Assembly: GCA_038501625.1 (NCBI GenBank)
Contig: JAZAYU010000001.1
Location: 4,216,001 to 4,280,000 of the forward strand
Direction: 5' to 3'
DNA: 64,000 nucleotides
Source: Corbicula japonica
Lineage: Eukaryota > Mollusca > Bivalvia > Venerida > Cyrenidae
The translations under genes and the position numbers were made by a program. This document shows, piece after piece, positions 1 through 12,320 of the stretch. Under the pieces are notes generated by a model. The model had not been told where the DNA came from. It saw only the letters and a list, made by a program, of their open reading frames with translations, and did no database searches. Positions within the stretch are counted from its first letter, which is position 1. The number at the start of each line of letters is the position of its first letter.

Positions 1-1108
1 TAAGAATTTTTGAAAATCTTCAGCCACAACTCAGTTATCTTTCCCTTTGTTAAAACTAGGGTTTCAGAAAAAAATCAGTGGTTCTTACGAGTATTCACAT
101 TTATTTGAATTTAATGAATTTCTCCACCTCTTGTGATCAATAAAAGCACAAAACATTCATCAATAAAACAAATAGTCATCAACAAACAACGTTAGAAATT
201 CCAAACATTTCCAATTACCTCCCTTTAAATTGAATATGTAGTGTTTTGTAATCCATTATGAATTGTTATCTGACTGGCAGTTGCTCAGGCTTTTGTGTAG
301 AAGATAATGTTCATGAGCAATTAAACTTAAAAATAACTTAGTTAAACTAACAAAAAAACATTCAAAGCGTACATAATTAAATGACAATATGCCAACGAAA
401 ATTTAAGCATAAACAGAGGATACTTTTTATTTTTGTTCAGTATATATACCATTTTGTAGTCAATCATTAACGAAAACCAGATTATATATTTTCTCTTGGA
501 GTTTTAACAACATCACAAGCGAGTACATGTATGATAATCTACTATTTATAACATATGATTGCTTAAGCGTACATGAAAACTTGACAGTAATACTTACAGA
601 GAGTTTGGTTCTTTATTATGACAAACCCGAAGAAAATCAATCTTGTTCAGCTACCTTTTCGAAAAATTCCGTTTTTGTCTAACAATTATGTTAGTATAAT
701 GCATGCATCATATTAATACTTGCACACTTAAACATATCCGCCGGGTGTCTAGTTTCTGTCCGTATTTATCTGTATAAGATAAAAATAAATATGTTGGAAA
801 TAATCTAGCATTTTTCGAAAATACTATGTTAACTTCTTAAAATATTTTTTGAATGTGAAAAAAATCAAATACTGGGATCCTATGTAATATTTATATCGAT
901 CGCATTATCTAATGACATAAAATACATCTTGATATGAGAATGCATACAATAAATATAAATCTTTGTCCTCTATTGCTATACAATTTTTAACAATACTAGT
1001 CTAATTTCTTCTCCCGACGCTTTAAATTCAAATATTAACGTTTGTAACTTTTTTTTTGCTATAATTAAATTCTTGTTAAGGTTGTGTTTATCATGAAATA
1101 TTTAAACT
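1..1108. other. No gene seen
   Basis: AT-rich sequence with stops in every frame. I see no ORF with protein-like composition, no repeat shared with the rest of the window and no RNA gene. Confidence 0.5.
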
Positions 1109-1440
1109 TCAACTTCGTCCTCTGCAATGAAGTCTAATTTATCTAACGAATCATAATTTCTGATGGTTAACAGTTTGACGTTTTACTTAAAATGGCGTGG
1201 CTAAAGTAGAACCAATGTTTTGACGTGTGACGTCGCCGAGCACGCACGTTTTGCCAAGAGTTGCTGCGAAAAAGAGTGGCGTCATTCACTTTGTCGTCAA
1301 AGTGGCTGTTCCAACAGCCATTCGAAAAAGCCATGAAATCACAAATTCTTGTAATAATTTCTGTATTAATGAGAGTATTTATGGGTGTAAATAAAAGGAG
1401 TGAATCGATATTTGATAGTTTTCATTTGGGTATGAAAATC
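1109..1440 (+). repeat. Dispersed repeat, copy 1 (inverted partner at 11866-12216)
   Basis: About 330 bp match the reverse complement of 11866-12216. Shared landmarks are AACTTCGTCCTCTGC, GGCGTGGCTA, GAGCACGCACGTTTTGCC and TTTTCATTTGGGTATG. The copies are diverged and carry small indels. The block contains unusually GC-rich stretches for this window. It may be a non-autonomous DNA transposon, but clean ends and target duplications were not resolved. The second copy lies immediately upstream of a subfamily B pseudogene; this one does not border any ART-like gene. Confidence 0.75.
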
Positions 1441-1536
1441 AGTTGGATTGTTTTAAGTACGCGGGCTTCACATACTTTAAACAAACCATCTGTTTTTCAT
1501 ACCCAAATGAAAACCATCAAATATCGAATCAATCCT
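1401..1536. repeat. Inverted repeat, about 37-bp arms
   Basis: The left arm (about 1401-1437) reads GAATCGATATTTGATAG then TTTTCATTTGGGTATG. The right arm (about 1495-1536) is its reverse complement with a few mismatches. The arms are separated by about 57 bp. The same arm sequence occurs near 11871, so it belongs to the repeat family at 1109-1440 and may be its terminal inverted repeat. Confidence 0.7.
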
Positions 1537-2099
1537 TAAATAATATCAGATGCTCAATCGTGTTACTACAATTTTAGCCGCTCACAATTGATAGGATATT
1601 TCAAATTGTTTGGACAACTGTCAACGGCACGCTTGTCTTTGCACCAGGACGCTTTCAATAGGGATTATGTAAACCGTTTATGCATTACCCCACCCAAGGA
1701 GCGTGTTTGCGCCCCTTGTTGTAGAATCATCAGTTTTGGTTCTTACACTCTAGCTCACAAAGCTGAATATGTGTTTCAAATATTGATAAATTCATAGCAA
1801 TTATCAAATTTTGTTTCCAACAATTGTAACTCATTACCTAGTCAAGCTCATTATTTTATTTTCGACACTGAGTTTTTTATGAATATTAGTAATTTTTATT
1901 ATATGTTATTGTATATTTTTAAAAGAAATTACGCGGTAACATTATAAACATAACCGTTTATCTATGAATATGACAACGACCTTAGGTTTTTGTAAATTAT
2001 GATTATTTGTTGCCACAATATTGCATATTGGGTGATCTTTGGCTGTGTGGTTGTAAACATAAGCTGTGGACAAATTATACTGAAAAACATTGACCCTGT

Positions 2100-2720
2100 C
2101 TAGGCGGTGTGGGAAATAAGATGCATTTCTTTTACTGCCCGTAATCAGGCTCGATCAAACATAAACTGCACATTTTTCATGTTTGTCTGTATCGGTGGCT
2201 TTCAGAGTTTAACTTACCTTTTCATCTTCATTAGTATCACAGTAGCGTGTTTTTGCCGTTTGCGACAAAAAGTCTCTCCTTACATTCAATCAGTGCTTTT
2301 ATAAGTTACGTCTTGTGAAGGACATTTAGCAATATTGTTTTTGTCTGTCGATTGTACTCTTAAAAAAATTCCTTTCAATATTAAGCCCTTTTTATAGAGG
2401 TGATTTCAATATCCTAATCTGTAAAGCTTTGGATGTTGTTTAATAACGGTTACCGCAAAGGTTAACCTCCTGTTGTTGTTGTTTTTTTTGCCTTTGGCGA
2501 TTTCTGTGAAACGCAGGATTTTTATTCTCAGAACATCTGTCAAAATTGCATTCTATTCAGTTGCGTTTATTGTTTTCCCCGTTGAGGACAAACCTGCTCC
2601 TTTATCTAGGGACCACGATATTAATCTAAAAATACCGCATGAAGTGTTCGTGTTCAGTTGCTTTCAACGTTCATCTATTACAACCGAAATTGGTTTGAAA
2701 TTGGGTGATCTGCAATAGTT
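2100..2720 (+). repeat. Dispersed repeat family B, near-complete copy
   Basis: This segment aligns with 9665-10650 (+) and with the reverse complement of 53385-53965. Ordered landmarks: a TGCCC...AGGCTCGATCAAAC segment, GGTGGCTTTCA, ATCACAGTAGCG, CATTCAATCAGTGCT, a GCAGGATTTTTATTCTCAGA stretch, and CTAGGGACC...AATCTAAAAATACCGC. Small ORFs inside are not conserved between copies, so I treat it as a non-coding mobile repeat of unknown class. Confidence 0.75.
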
Positions 2721-2729
2721 GGGATACTC

Positions 2730-3600
2730 GATCTTTCTGCTGTGAACATACTTGATTGGATTTGAGGAAGTTGCAATGTTAAGCCCTGGGCCGCATGAAC
2801 GGATTGACTATTCAAAAGCGATTACTCCATGTTCCCTACGTTACGGTAAATTTAAACAGTAAAATGTTCAGGTTTACTGTTTTATGAAACTAGTTAATTT
2901 TAACTTACATACCTCTAAATGACCGTTACTTAAACATAAGTGAACTGTACATATTACCGGCTTATCGACCCCAACATGCACATCAGAACACAACACGTAA
3001 ATCACTAAAATCCGCTAATAACATACAAACTATAGACCTCGAACGTTCTTTAAAGGCAATCTTCTCGGTTTTGTGTTAAACTTTATTTAAATGTAAACGA
3101 CATATAATTAAAACTTAAAGATACTTAAACTATAATTTTATTCAAACAATTAATAAAACCACACAGTTTTATGATATTGCTAGAGTTAAACTTAACACTA
3201 ACAATATAAATTTTTGATTTCATATCACAGTTTCATGAGTATAATGTGGGACATGAATAAAAAACAAAGTATCTTGAAAAAAACGTGGATTTGTTTAAAG
3301 AACAATAAAAAAATCTAAAATTATTGTCTTCTTTGAGAAAAACTCATAAATGTAAAGGACAAAAAATTATACATGCATGCTCTAGCTTCAGATTTTGTAA
3401 GCTGTAATAAGCAAATCATCAGCACTCGAAGAACAACTGTAATAAGGCAAACGCTCTTGGAAACTTGCAAAATTATTTAAAATCACGTGTAACAATTACA
3501 AATGTAAGCTATAGTCCTAATGTTGATTCCACTGTGAAGTGTAAATAGAATTTGTTGTTGCATTCCACTAAGAATTATCACGATTTATTTGTCAACTGAT
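2730..3600. other. No gene seen
   Basis: AT-rich spacer between a family B repeat and the first ART-like pseudogene. Nothing recognisable on either strand. Confidence 0.4.
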
Positions 3601-3618
3601 TTTGCCTTTCATGATATT

Positions 3619-3924
3619 TCATCCACCTTTATTATGCAAGAGGCCGGGATTTTCCCCTTTTATAAGGACCTCGTCCCAATGATCGGCAAAAAGGGCTCGC
3701 TCTATCATTGTCACCACAATGTTCGTCTCTTGTAACTCCTGTGCCAGGCCCATAGACATGTTTGAACAAGTGGATATGTAAGAAGAACTACGTCCAGTTC
3801 CGAAAGCAACGTGATCACTAACGCTTTTGTAACATGAAGGATCCTTAGCTGTCAAGCCCTCTGTGGGGTCCTCGCTTGGGCGTAATACTCTGTATAAATA
3901 CCTTTATGATGTACCGTCCGTCAT
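3619..3924 (-). pseudogene. ART-like small protein, subfamily B, degenerate
   Basis: Reading on the minus strand from an ATG at 3924, the frame opens with MTDGTS, hits a TAA at 3904-3906, then continues RYLYRVLRPSEDP, SVSDHVAFGT and YISTCS and ends DHWDEVLIKG. Order and motifs match the intact gene at 22704-23129, including SDHVAxGT, which marks subfamily B. About 30 codons are missing between the ISTC motif and the WDEVL motif, so the central part of the domain is deleted. The premature stop comes before the Y-R motif. A shorter ORF starting downstream at TTG would lack the N-terminal strand. I call it a pseudogene. If it is transcribed at all, no full-length domain could be made. Confidence 0.8.
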
Positions 3925-4224
3925 GATTATTCGTATATCCTGGTCATAATGAAAAAAGGTTAAGTGATTGTTTATTTAATAACGTCAGAATAATGATGAT
4001 AACATTTCTAGGAAATTTTCGGAAGAATACAAATTGTCGACAATATGACCCTTTTATGTTATGAAGAATACAGGTTTTGGCAGTATGGGGCATGTATATT
4101 TTATTTCTTTATTCGAATACTTGAAAACATTTAAAACATGATCGTGTGCATGATCTTTAGTTTGCCATTTTCCCTGTACCTGTAAAATTCGAACCTGCAG
4201 TATTTTTACAACTCGAATTCAGCT

Positions 4225-4350
4225 CATATGTGTGGGCAGTAATACATTTACATTACTGTCCATGAACAGGCTGCATCAAACCGAGTCTTCAAATTTTCAT
4301 ATTTGTCGTTTTCGGTGGCTTTCAAATTTCACTTTTCATTTATTTTTAAA
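4225..4350 (+). repeat. Repeat family B fragment
   Basis: Carries GTGGGCAGTAATAC, CATGAACAGGCTGCATCAAAC, a FATATTTGTCG-like stretch (CATATTTGTCG) and GGTGGCTTTCAAATTTC in the same order as the family B copies at 2100 and 9665. Only the first 130 bp or so of the repeat is present. Confidence 0.65.
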
Positions 4351-4359
4351 TTATATTGC

Positions 4360-6150
4360 AGTCAAACAATAGTTAATTAATTAAAAACTTACTTACCTTT
4401 CACATACGGACTTTTGACCTTTACAACATTGAATTCTGGTGGTCTTGATATTTCAGTTATGTAGAATTACGTTGGATTTTCCCGTTCATTTTCCGAAAAT
4501 ACTCATTAACATTCTATTACGTTATTTTATACATTTACTTATATCATAATATCATTTTCGTATGTTTGCTTTTCACAGATATCAAATTCTAATTCGAAAA
4601 ATGGACAGTCAACACAAAACCTACAGTGCTGTGTTTTTATATTAATACCGTTTCTTTTTAAGCGGTATTGACAAATATAAAAAAAATAAAAATCCATGTT
4701 ATCAGTACATTGATACATGTATATATGAAAAAAGTATACTGAAATGTTCATAAGTGGGGAAAAATCTTTATCAAAATCTTGGCATCGAAACGAAATTCAA
4801 TTTCATTTTCAACAATATTGGTTTCCAACGAGGTAAAATATAATACTCTAATCCAACTGTGTGTACTAATTGCACTTTAAAAAGGCTTAAAACATATTTC
4901 TAATTTTGCAACTCAGTTTACAAGAGTTTAAAATAATAATCTCGAGAATATTTTAAACGGTTGCATTTTACAAATTTTTAAAGTCATTGTCGGCATTATT
5001 AGCAAAACGTGAAAATAAAATGTTTATTTTTGATGAAAACATAATAAACATTTCATAAAATAAAGACATTAAACAATTTTATTTAATGATATTTAGTTTT
5101 ATCGAAATCGAACATAATCTATCGTTTAAAACACTTGTTGTTTTCTGAAAATAGAAAATACCGGAATATAGCTATCTATTTATGATTGTATAATTTATAA
5201 ATAGCAAGTTGGGTATTCCATCCGATCAAATTAACCCCAATAAAGGTATTCAGCTAACAATGAAATAATGTACAATAAATAAAACGAAATATAATGATCA
5301 TATGTTGAGAAATACGCGTTAATCAGCAGATAATCTTAATTATCTCTGAAAAAGTTTGCTTTTAATATGTTATTTGATTTTCACTGGTCTTTTATGCTTA
5401 AACATAAGCTAATGCCTGTTCTGTAAAGTCTAAATATCATGCAAGGTCAGCGTAGTCCATCACATTCTACGTTCAAATCTTCTCGTCTGTATGCAACTTG
5501 CTACTCCGCCTAGTAATTTTTTTTTTAATCTGAAGATTGCGAAAGCATCTTCTTATCGTGCTCTGCATTTTTTCTTCTAAATCAATGTGATGAAACGGAA
5601 ATTTTCATAATGTAAATTTAACATAATAAAACTAATCCTAAAATATTCCTAGCTGAATTCCGATGCCAATAGTTTCAGTGTAATGATTACCCGTTGATTT
5701 GTTCAAAACAGTTAAATTGTGGTTCCTTTAAGAAGTCCACGACATTAGAACCGATTTCTACCAATAAACCAAATCGAACATTTGTTTAGCCCTCATGAAT
5801 ATATAACCAAATATAAGTTTTAATAACACTTTATATAAGTTTTAAAATATGAAAACAAATTATTATTCTATATCTTCTAAATCTACTACAAAAACTTACG
5901 ACAAGCGAATCCCGCTAAGATCAGACATTAGCCAAACACGGGCACGCGTTTCGAAGATGATATTTATACTGTATATCCGAAATGACAACAAGAAATGACT
6001 TAAATATTTAAGAAAATAAATAATGCTACAACTATCCAATTCGTTTGAGTACATGTATGAGACGTAGGGTAATGACATTTGTTACCGAAAGCTTCATCCA
6101 AAAGATTGTTCGACAAAAATGTGCTCAATATGAAGTGTATTAACCGTATT
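4360..6150. other. No gene seen
   Basis: Very AT-rich spacer. The small ORFs on the minus strand (near 4539-4751 and 5896-6078) have low-complexity composition and no recognisable motif. Confidence 0.4.
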
Positions 6151-6154
6151 ACTT

Positions 6155-6620
6155 GCAGTATTTATCATCGTGTTCTTTCTGATTTTACTACAGGAGCTCT
6201 GGTCTCGGTAAGATCATTGAGTACCCACCCTTCGGCTTTACAATGCTATTAGCTTCTTATGTTTTACATGTTTGTGTGCTTTTGCATGCATCATTGTTGA
6301 GCCGCCGATGGGTGAGTTGGAGTTATTACACCAAGACAACTTGTACTTGTTTTGTGATATGAGAACCTGCTGGGGCAAATGTGAGGTTGGTGCACCCTAG
6401 AACCTGGTTTAAACCCCCAGTGGCAAATTGTTATGCCACTGACCGTTCCAAGGCGGAAATCCCTCGGGTTCTCACTTTCGTTAATTGTTTGTGGCGTCTA
6501 TTTCGAAACTGATTATTGTAATACCATGCTCTCTTTTCTTCTCTACATTTTGGCTGTGTGGGGAGGCTGTTACTGCTGGATTTGGCCATTCCTGATATGC
6601 ATATTTCACTTTTCTTTAGT
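6155..6620 (+). repeat. 5'-truncated retroelement tail (PLE family), sense copy
   Basis: This approximately 460-bp unit starts near CATCGTGTTCTTTCTGATTTTAC. It continues through GATCATTGAGTACCCACCC, TTGTTGAGCCG, ACCTGCTGGGGCAAATGTGAG, CTAGAACCTGGTTTAAACC and ACCGTTCCAAGGCGG, and ends near CCTGATATGCATATTTCAC. The same sequence follows the Penelope-like reverse transcriptase at 41.2-43.7 kb on its 3' side, so I read it as the 3' tail of that element left by incomplete reverse transcription. Confidence 0.75.
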
Positions 6621-6639
6621 AAATATGGTCAGGTCACTT

Positions 6640-8180
6640 TTTATCAAAGCTTGCGTATTAATTTCATACTTTCAATGAGATATTTATTGAATCGAAGCAG
6701 TATGATCTAATCATTGTTTAAATTAAATATGACCTACCCTATTGATATCATTTATAGAAAATGAAAATGTATACATTTTCTAAACATTTAATAGAACATA
6801 TATTAATATGTTTATGTATGAAATGTATACATGTGTTTAATATCCAGTAAAATATTAATTCAGTATAATTATTTTGTATTAAAGAGGCAGTCCGAAAACT
6901 ATTATTTCCCATCCAAAGACTTAATGAAACCACAAAAAGAACTGGTAAGATTAGTAAGATACTTCTCTAAAGTACAAAAAGAGGAAAATGGTTGTGGTTT
7001 CATAAAATGCATGTAAATGATCTTGATGATTTAAAAGCATAATAACTGCTAAATGGTTAACCTTATTTCTTATGTTTGTTTTTTAAATTACATTTCGTCC
7101 GAAACAACAGAAAAGTCCGTATAGTTAGTCTGCACACTTACGACCTAAACAGTGTAGCTGTTCTAAGATAAAATTGAATGTGTGCAAAGTACCTTAAAAT
7201 TTGACTGCAAAACATCCGAAAATAGATTTATATAATTCAAATTATTGGAGATATTAAAATGTATATATTTCACTTCCTACTTCCAGTCTCAATTGAAGAA
7301 GTTATTGTATTCAACTTTTTGGTGCAGTAATTTATATTTTCGTAGCCTCATATTGTTATTTTCCATAACTTACGTATCATAGGCGTATCATGTATGCATG
7401 TTAAAAAATCTATTTAACCAAAGTATCTTATACCTATATCTCACATTAATTGTTAAAAATATCGAGTTTCGTCGAATCTGTATTCCTAATTTAAGACTTT
7501 CAAATTGGTGCACATACATGTACGTAAATGTACAAGTTTTCGATCAATTGTTTAAATGCAGTAGTTTAATAATGGGCATATCAAATGACAAACAAAACGA
7601 AAATTTAGTTCAAATTCATTCATATGATCAAATAACACAACTTTATACGTTTGATTAGTTATACAATTGGTAAGCAATATGACATTTTCTAAACTGGATT
7701 TAATTACAACAAAGTAATTTGACACAAATAAAATATAATGAGTTTGTTATGATTAGTCTTGCGGGAATACATATCTTACATTATTAGGCAAATAGCGAAG
7801 CACAAAATGTAACTTTAAAAAAATATATTTAACTAAAACACATGTAATAAGAAAAAACAACAAAATATAAATAATATATTACAACAGACTGTTACTTCAA
7901 GAAAATGAACACATGTAAATACACTTAACATCTGTCTTAAGTGTAACCCTTTAGTGAGATTTTTGTTATCCGAAATGTCAAGGGTTTGTGCATATAGGTT
8001 TCGTCAAATAGGAAATCATCTGCGTTCACTTTTAAGACAAGGTAAAAGTCTTGACGCCCAATTCAACTAAATTTTGCAGCACCGTAATGCCATAGTTCAT
8101 AAAAGGTTTACATTGCTATTAATATCAAATTGTTTAAATACTTGGCACATTTAACTTAATATTTTGATAAGTCTATTAGC
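6640..8180. other. No gene seen
   Basis: AT-rich intergenic DNA. Short ORFs near 6831-7016 and 7398-7658 lack protein-like bias and match nothing else in the window. Confidence 0.4.
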
Positions 8181-8187
8181 TCTATAT

Positions 8188-8607
8188 TTAAACAACACTC
8201 ACATCCACAATAGCGCTTGCAGGTATTTTCCCTATTATCAACACTTCATTATAGAATCTTGCAAAATTTCTTGCCCGTTCGCTATTTGGGATCAAATAAT
8301 TCCGGACAGTGACATCTGTTAAATCCATGTATTCGACACTTCCTGTTGGTATTCTGCTGGTATCAATTTTCGCGATTGATCTTGGAAATTGTGGGTAAGT
8401 GTATCCTTTCTTAGCAAACGAAACAACAGATTCGTAAGATGCACTTGTAGAAATATACTGGGAGTTAACTCCATACGATCCATGCTCTATGAAAGTCTCG
8501 ACATCCACTTTCGCCGAGGGCACTTTAGCCTGTAAACCGAGATTAACGTCTTCATCCGGTCTTAGCACGCGATACAGATACTGGTCAGGCGGATCCGAAA
8601 AGTCCAT
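8188..8607 (-). CDS. ART-like small protein, subfamily A, intact (139 aa)
   Basis: Encodes a 139-residue single-domain protein with no signal peptide or membrane segment. Visible motifs are YLYRVLRPDED (Arg13), SQYISTSASY (Ser53-Thr54-Ser55), IAKIDTSRIP around 78-87, YLIPNSERARNFA around 104-116 and NEVLIIGKIPA (Glu121). The order Arg, S-T-S, Glu with these spacings resembles the R-S-E catalytic layout of ADP-ribosyltransferase folds, including the ISTS strand and the EVL strand. No activity or target can be deduced from this. The ATG at 8607 is chosen because the same start position fits the paralogues at 14593 and 29325. It is the most divergent of the three intact subfamily A copies, and its flanks share no long homology with the others. 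No canonical AATAAA lies close downstream. Any upstream exon is unresolved. Alternative: an unrelated domain that converged on the motif pattern. Confidence 0.75.
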   Translation of the reverse strand: MDFSDPPDQYLYRVLRPDEDVNLGLQAKVPSAKVDVETFIEHGSYGVNSQYISTSASYESVVSFAKKGYTYPQFPRSIAKIDTSRIPTGSVEYMDLTDVTVRNYLIPNSERARNFARFYNEVLIIGKIPASAIVDVSVV

Positions 8608-8614
8608 CTCAAAC

Positions 8615-9660
8615 TTGTTTGTTTATTTGTCAAATAAATACTTGAAATTTGAAAGTTTGAAATTTCACTTGGCATTTAGTTATTCAAGTTCACTGCGTTA
8701 AAACAAACAACATATGGTAAAATTAGAAGCTTAAGTGGCCAAATGCCAATCACTCAGACATAGAGAATATCTGACAAACAGGCACGTATCCCTTTCCGTC
8801 TATTACAAAACATTATAATGAATTATTATAAACAGCCTGGAGAGATTAATCATTTTATTAAAGCAGACGAAATATGTTAAACCCATAGACACTCATTATT
8901 AACTTGGGAGACTGTTTGATATTTCTTTCTGTTAAGCTCTTATTTGTTTTCCTTGATTTGTATATATACATATTTTTAAACAAATAGGACGATTTGTATT
9001 ATCACGTCACAAAATAAATCTGTACAGAAATATATTTTTGTTATGTATATACAATGTTAAAATTGAAGTATTATTGGCAGAGTATGTATTACAAGATTAG
9101 AACATTATTCTAATATAATTCTGATTTGTAAAACGAAAAGCAAGAGGATCATTATATCATTTTATTGCGATGATGACACCGATCAGCAAGATATCAATAA
9201 TAAACAAAACCATATATTTTTACTGTTATTTCAATGACACAAAACTCCAACTGCATCAAATAAAGCTGATAATAAACAGTTTAATATATGATCTTCAGTG
9301 AAATCGAAAATGTGTTTATTGACTGATTTACATTAATATATATAATTCACAAATCCAGCAGTGCCCTATCATGCAAACTTAATCTGAGACGAAGACAACA
9401 TATTTTAACGGGGGATTCATGCTGAATGTAAATTACAACTTTTCAATCGTTCAAACGTTATCAGCTTCTGTAACCAACAAAAAAGTTCTGCACACAAATG
9501 TTATAGAATGCCGGATTCAACGTCACGGTGGTAGATTTACTCACTATTCGTTTATTGAATTTTGTAACTTTAGCGTAAAACCCCGGTACTTAAACGGTGA
9601 ATTGCTTATAGTGATCGGATTTTATATCTGTTTTTCTTTGTTAAACATAAATTGCTGTTT
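8615..9660. other. No gene seen
   Basis: AT-rich spacer upstream of the minus-strand gene at 8188-8607. Any promoter or 5' exon for that gene would lie here, but none can be pinned down by eye. Confidence 0.35.
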
Positions 9661-9664
9661 TCTT

Positions 9665-10650
9665 TGAAATGTATCATTTTGTTGTGTTTGACGGAATTAA
9701 ACAGATATCTTATAAAATATCCAAGTGTGCAGAACTTTTTTGGACGAGTATTTTCATGTTTGTCGTGTCCGATGGTTTTCAAATTTCCCTTTTCACCTAT
9801 TCAAGTATCACAGTAGCGTTGTTGTGCCGTGCGGCGGCTGTAAAATGTCTCCCCGTTTATTCAATCATTGCAGTCGCAGTTACAGTACTGTGAACGTTTA
9901 AGGTTACAAACGAAACGCACGATACACGAAAAACGGACGCACGATAAACGATAGACGGACGCACGATACGCGATAGACGGACGCACTATACACGGTATAC
10001 GCACGATACACGATACTGCCGATTCATATAATTTGTGTACAAGATATCTAAAAATTTGAAAATGTTATGAAAATATAAGATGAATGGTTGAAATTAAGTG
10101 ATATAATTTGAATATGTAAGTAACTTATTCACGTTGTACGATAAAATTTAAGACACATGATGCACGATACACGATATACGGACGCACGATGCACGTTAGA
10201 CGGACGCACGATACACGTTAGACGGACTCACGATACACGATAGACGGACGCACGATAGACGCAAATTTTGTAACATTAAACGTTCACAGTACTGTAAGTT
10301 CTTTGAAGTTCGTTGAGCACGATAAGTTTCTGCTGTTTTCACAGTATCTCTAAAATTATTGAATAAATATTTCTGCCAGTGTTAAGAGAAGTATTCCAGC
10401 CTATATAGATTTGGATATTGTTCAATCACCCGTAGGATACACTTCCTGTTTGTTTTGTCTGTGATATGCAGGATTTATATTATCAGATCCCCTAGAAAAA
10501 ATTATATTCTGCTTAGTTCCGCCCATTCTTTTATCGTTTAGGGCAAACCCATTATATTATCTGGGGACCGTACGCCGCTGGACATGGAATTGTATAGGAT
10601 TAATCTGAAAATACCGCTTCGACGATTCCATGTTTACCGTCATATGCACA
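9665..10650 (+). repeat. Repeat family B, copy interrupted by a MITE
   Basis: Aligns in order with 2100-2720 and with the reverse complement of 53385-53965. It includes GATGGTTTTCAAATTTCCC, ATCACAGTAGCGTTG, TTCAATCATTGCAGT, GATATGCAGGATTTATATTAT, CTGGGGACCGTACGCCGCTG and AATCTGAAAATACCGC. The family is split after TTCAATCATTGCAGTCGCAG by the element at 9883-10294 and resumes with TTCTTTGAAGTTCG. Confidence 0.75.
9883..10294. mobile_element. Tc1/mariner-like MITE with a minisatellite core
   Basis: A 412-bp element bounded by 26-bp terminal inverted repeats beginning CAGTACTGTGAACG and ending CGTTCACAGTACTG, with TA on both sides (9881-9882 and 10295-10296). A TA duplication and CAGT-type ends are typical of Tc1/mariner elements. 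There is no transposase ORF. The interior holds two blocks (about 9917-10020 and 10155-10262) of degenerate repeats built on CACGATACACGATAGACGGACG. They are separated by about 135 bp of AT-rich sequence. Confidence 0.8.
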
Positions 10651-10659
10651 CCATCGTTT

Positions 10660-11545
10660 GGTATGGATATTTTTTAAGTCAACACCAAAGGCAAAAATTA
10701 AAAAGCAGGAAGTATATCCTTGGGGTTAATAAACAATATCCAAATCTTTATTGGCTGGGTTATTGAAACCACCTATCTTTAAACTGGCCGAAATATTTAA
10801 ACAAAATTTAAGTTAGATGTAACGTGCTCATCAAAAATTAATAGAATCTGCTACCGGTACCTATTGGCACATGTGGTTAGATTCCATTGTAAGATTCAAC
10901 CCATTGCACAAAGGGACAGACATAACTAGTTTATATAGTTTATCTATTCTCAGATTGGACTCAGTCCAAGTTAAACAACTTCCTAAGTGTAATAAAACTT
11001 ATAGATTAAAATCAATACCTTCTTTTTTATTTCACGAAAATGATATACCGGAAATTATAATCGTCTCACATGCACTAAGATCTTTGGAATCAGCTAGGTT
11101 GGATTTAGTGTCAACTGACCCGCAAAGGTAACACTATGTTTGTATTGTAAATATATTTGCAAAATCATTTATTTGCAGAAATAGAGTTTCTAAACAGAAA
11201 CGTATAGAAAAAACGAACCGTTTAAGTATCAAGTCAGTTTTCCATTTTTAGTAAATAGTAATTAAGCATGAAGCAAAGTGTTAAAGAATATTATGCAGTA
11301 GTAATAACCAGAATTTTCTTTTCCTAGAAAGTCGAGAGATAAAAGAAGAGATATTGAATGTTAATATCAAAAGAGTGATTTTAGCGACTTATACAAGTAT
11401 GCAAAAAGTCGTTAAGTACGAGTTGCATTTATGGATGCGGATGGTTTTAGGTGCAATACTGTAGCTAGTTTACTAAGAAACTTCCTGGTTGTTCTTGATG
11501 AAGCCAGTGACACATGTAGTCGTTAACAGCTGAGTTAAGCTTTCT
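10660..11545. other. No gene seen
   Basis: Short ORF at 10871-11131 has no recognisable motif. The text TCAGATTGGACTCAGTCCAAG near 10952-10972 recurs at about 16716-16736, which suggests a shared old repeat, but the boundaries are unclear. Confidence 0.35.
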
Positions 11546-11549
11546 AGGA

Positions 11550-11730
11550 TCTTTTTAAGCCCTTTGGCAACAAAGCTGACATTCCGAAGGCGGTAACCTC
11601 GCGGGTTTTCCTTTACTGCTGGCTATGCCTCTTCTAAAAAGTCTCGTTCAACAACCATAACGCTATTTTCTCTTCCTCTTTTATAGCTTTGGGGGATCTA
11701 TGAATACTGAATATGGTTTTTCCTGACGTG
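11550..11730 (+). repeat. Possible highly diverged PLE tail
   Basis: Contains TTCCGAAGGCGGTAACCTCGCGGG and CTCTTCCTCTTTTATAGCTTT. These parallel the CCAAGGCGGAAATCCCTCGGG and CTCTTTTCTTCTC segments of the retroelement tail at 6155-6620. Identity is low, so the assignment is tentative. Confidence 0.35.
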
Positions 11731-11865
11731 TGTTCTTCTGATTTGTCTTTTGTACCTTATGTCGTGCTTTTCTATATGTGATATATGTGTGTTACCAAGT
11801 GGGTTTACTGCGTCTGTCATTATATATATATTTTTTTAACTTTTTTTTAAAGAACTTAAGAATTG

Positions 11866-12216
11866 AATCGATATTTGATGGTTTTTCCATACCCAAATGA
11901 AAACCATAAATTATTGATTTACTTATATTTATACTCATAAATACTCTGAAGAAATCGTGATATTACCGCTTTTTCAAAAGGCTGATGGATCAGCAAAGCT
12001 GACGACACAGTGAATGACGGACGCATTTTCGCAGCAACTCGTGGCAAAACGTGCGTGCTCGGTGACGTCACACATCAAAAAATTGTGCACATCCAGTAAA
12101 TTATGAACTGCTCTACTGTAGCCACGCCTTTTCAAATAATTAATCATACTGTTTACCAATAGAAATTATGATCCTTTTGATGAATGAGACTTTATCGTAG
12201 AGGACGAAGTTAAAAT
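11866..12216 (-). repeat. Dispersed repeat, copy 2 (inverted partner at 1109-1440)
   Basis: The reverse complement of this block matches 1109-1440 over about 330 bp, through GAGCACGCACGTTTTGCCACG and GGCGTGGCTA. It ends about 120 bp upstream of the ART-like pseudogene start at 12343, so a repeat now occupies the likely promoter or 5'-exon region of that copy. The sister locus at 22.7 kb lacks this repeat. Confidence 0.75.
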
Positions 12217-12320
12217 GTAAATATCATAAAACAGAGCTTAAAGTTTTGAGTTAGTCTTACAACATCCGTATATAAAACATCCGTGTATGAAACTTCACAA
12301 AAAAAGTGTATATTTTGTAC

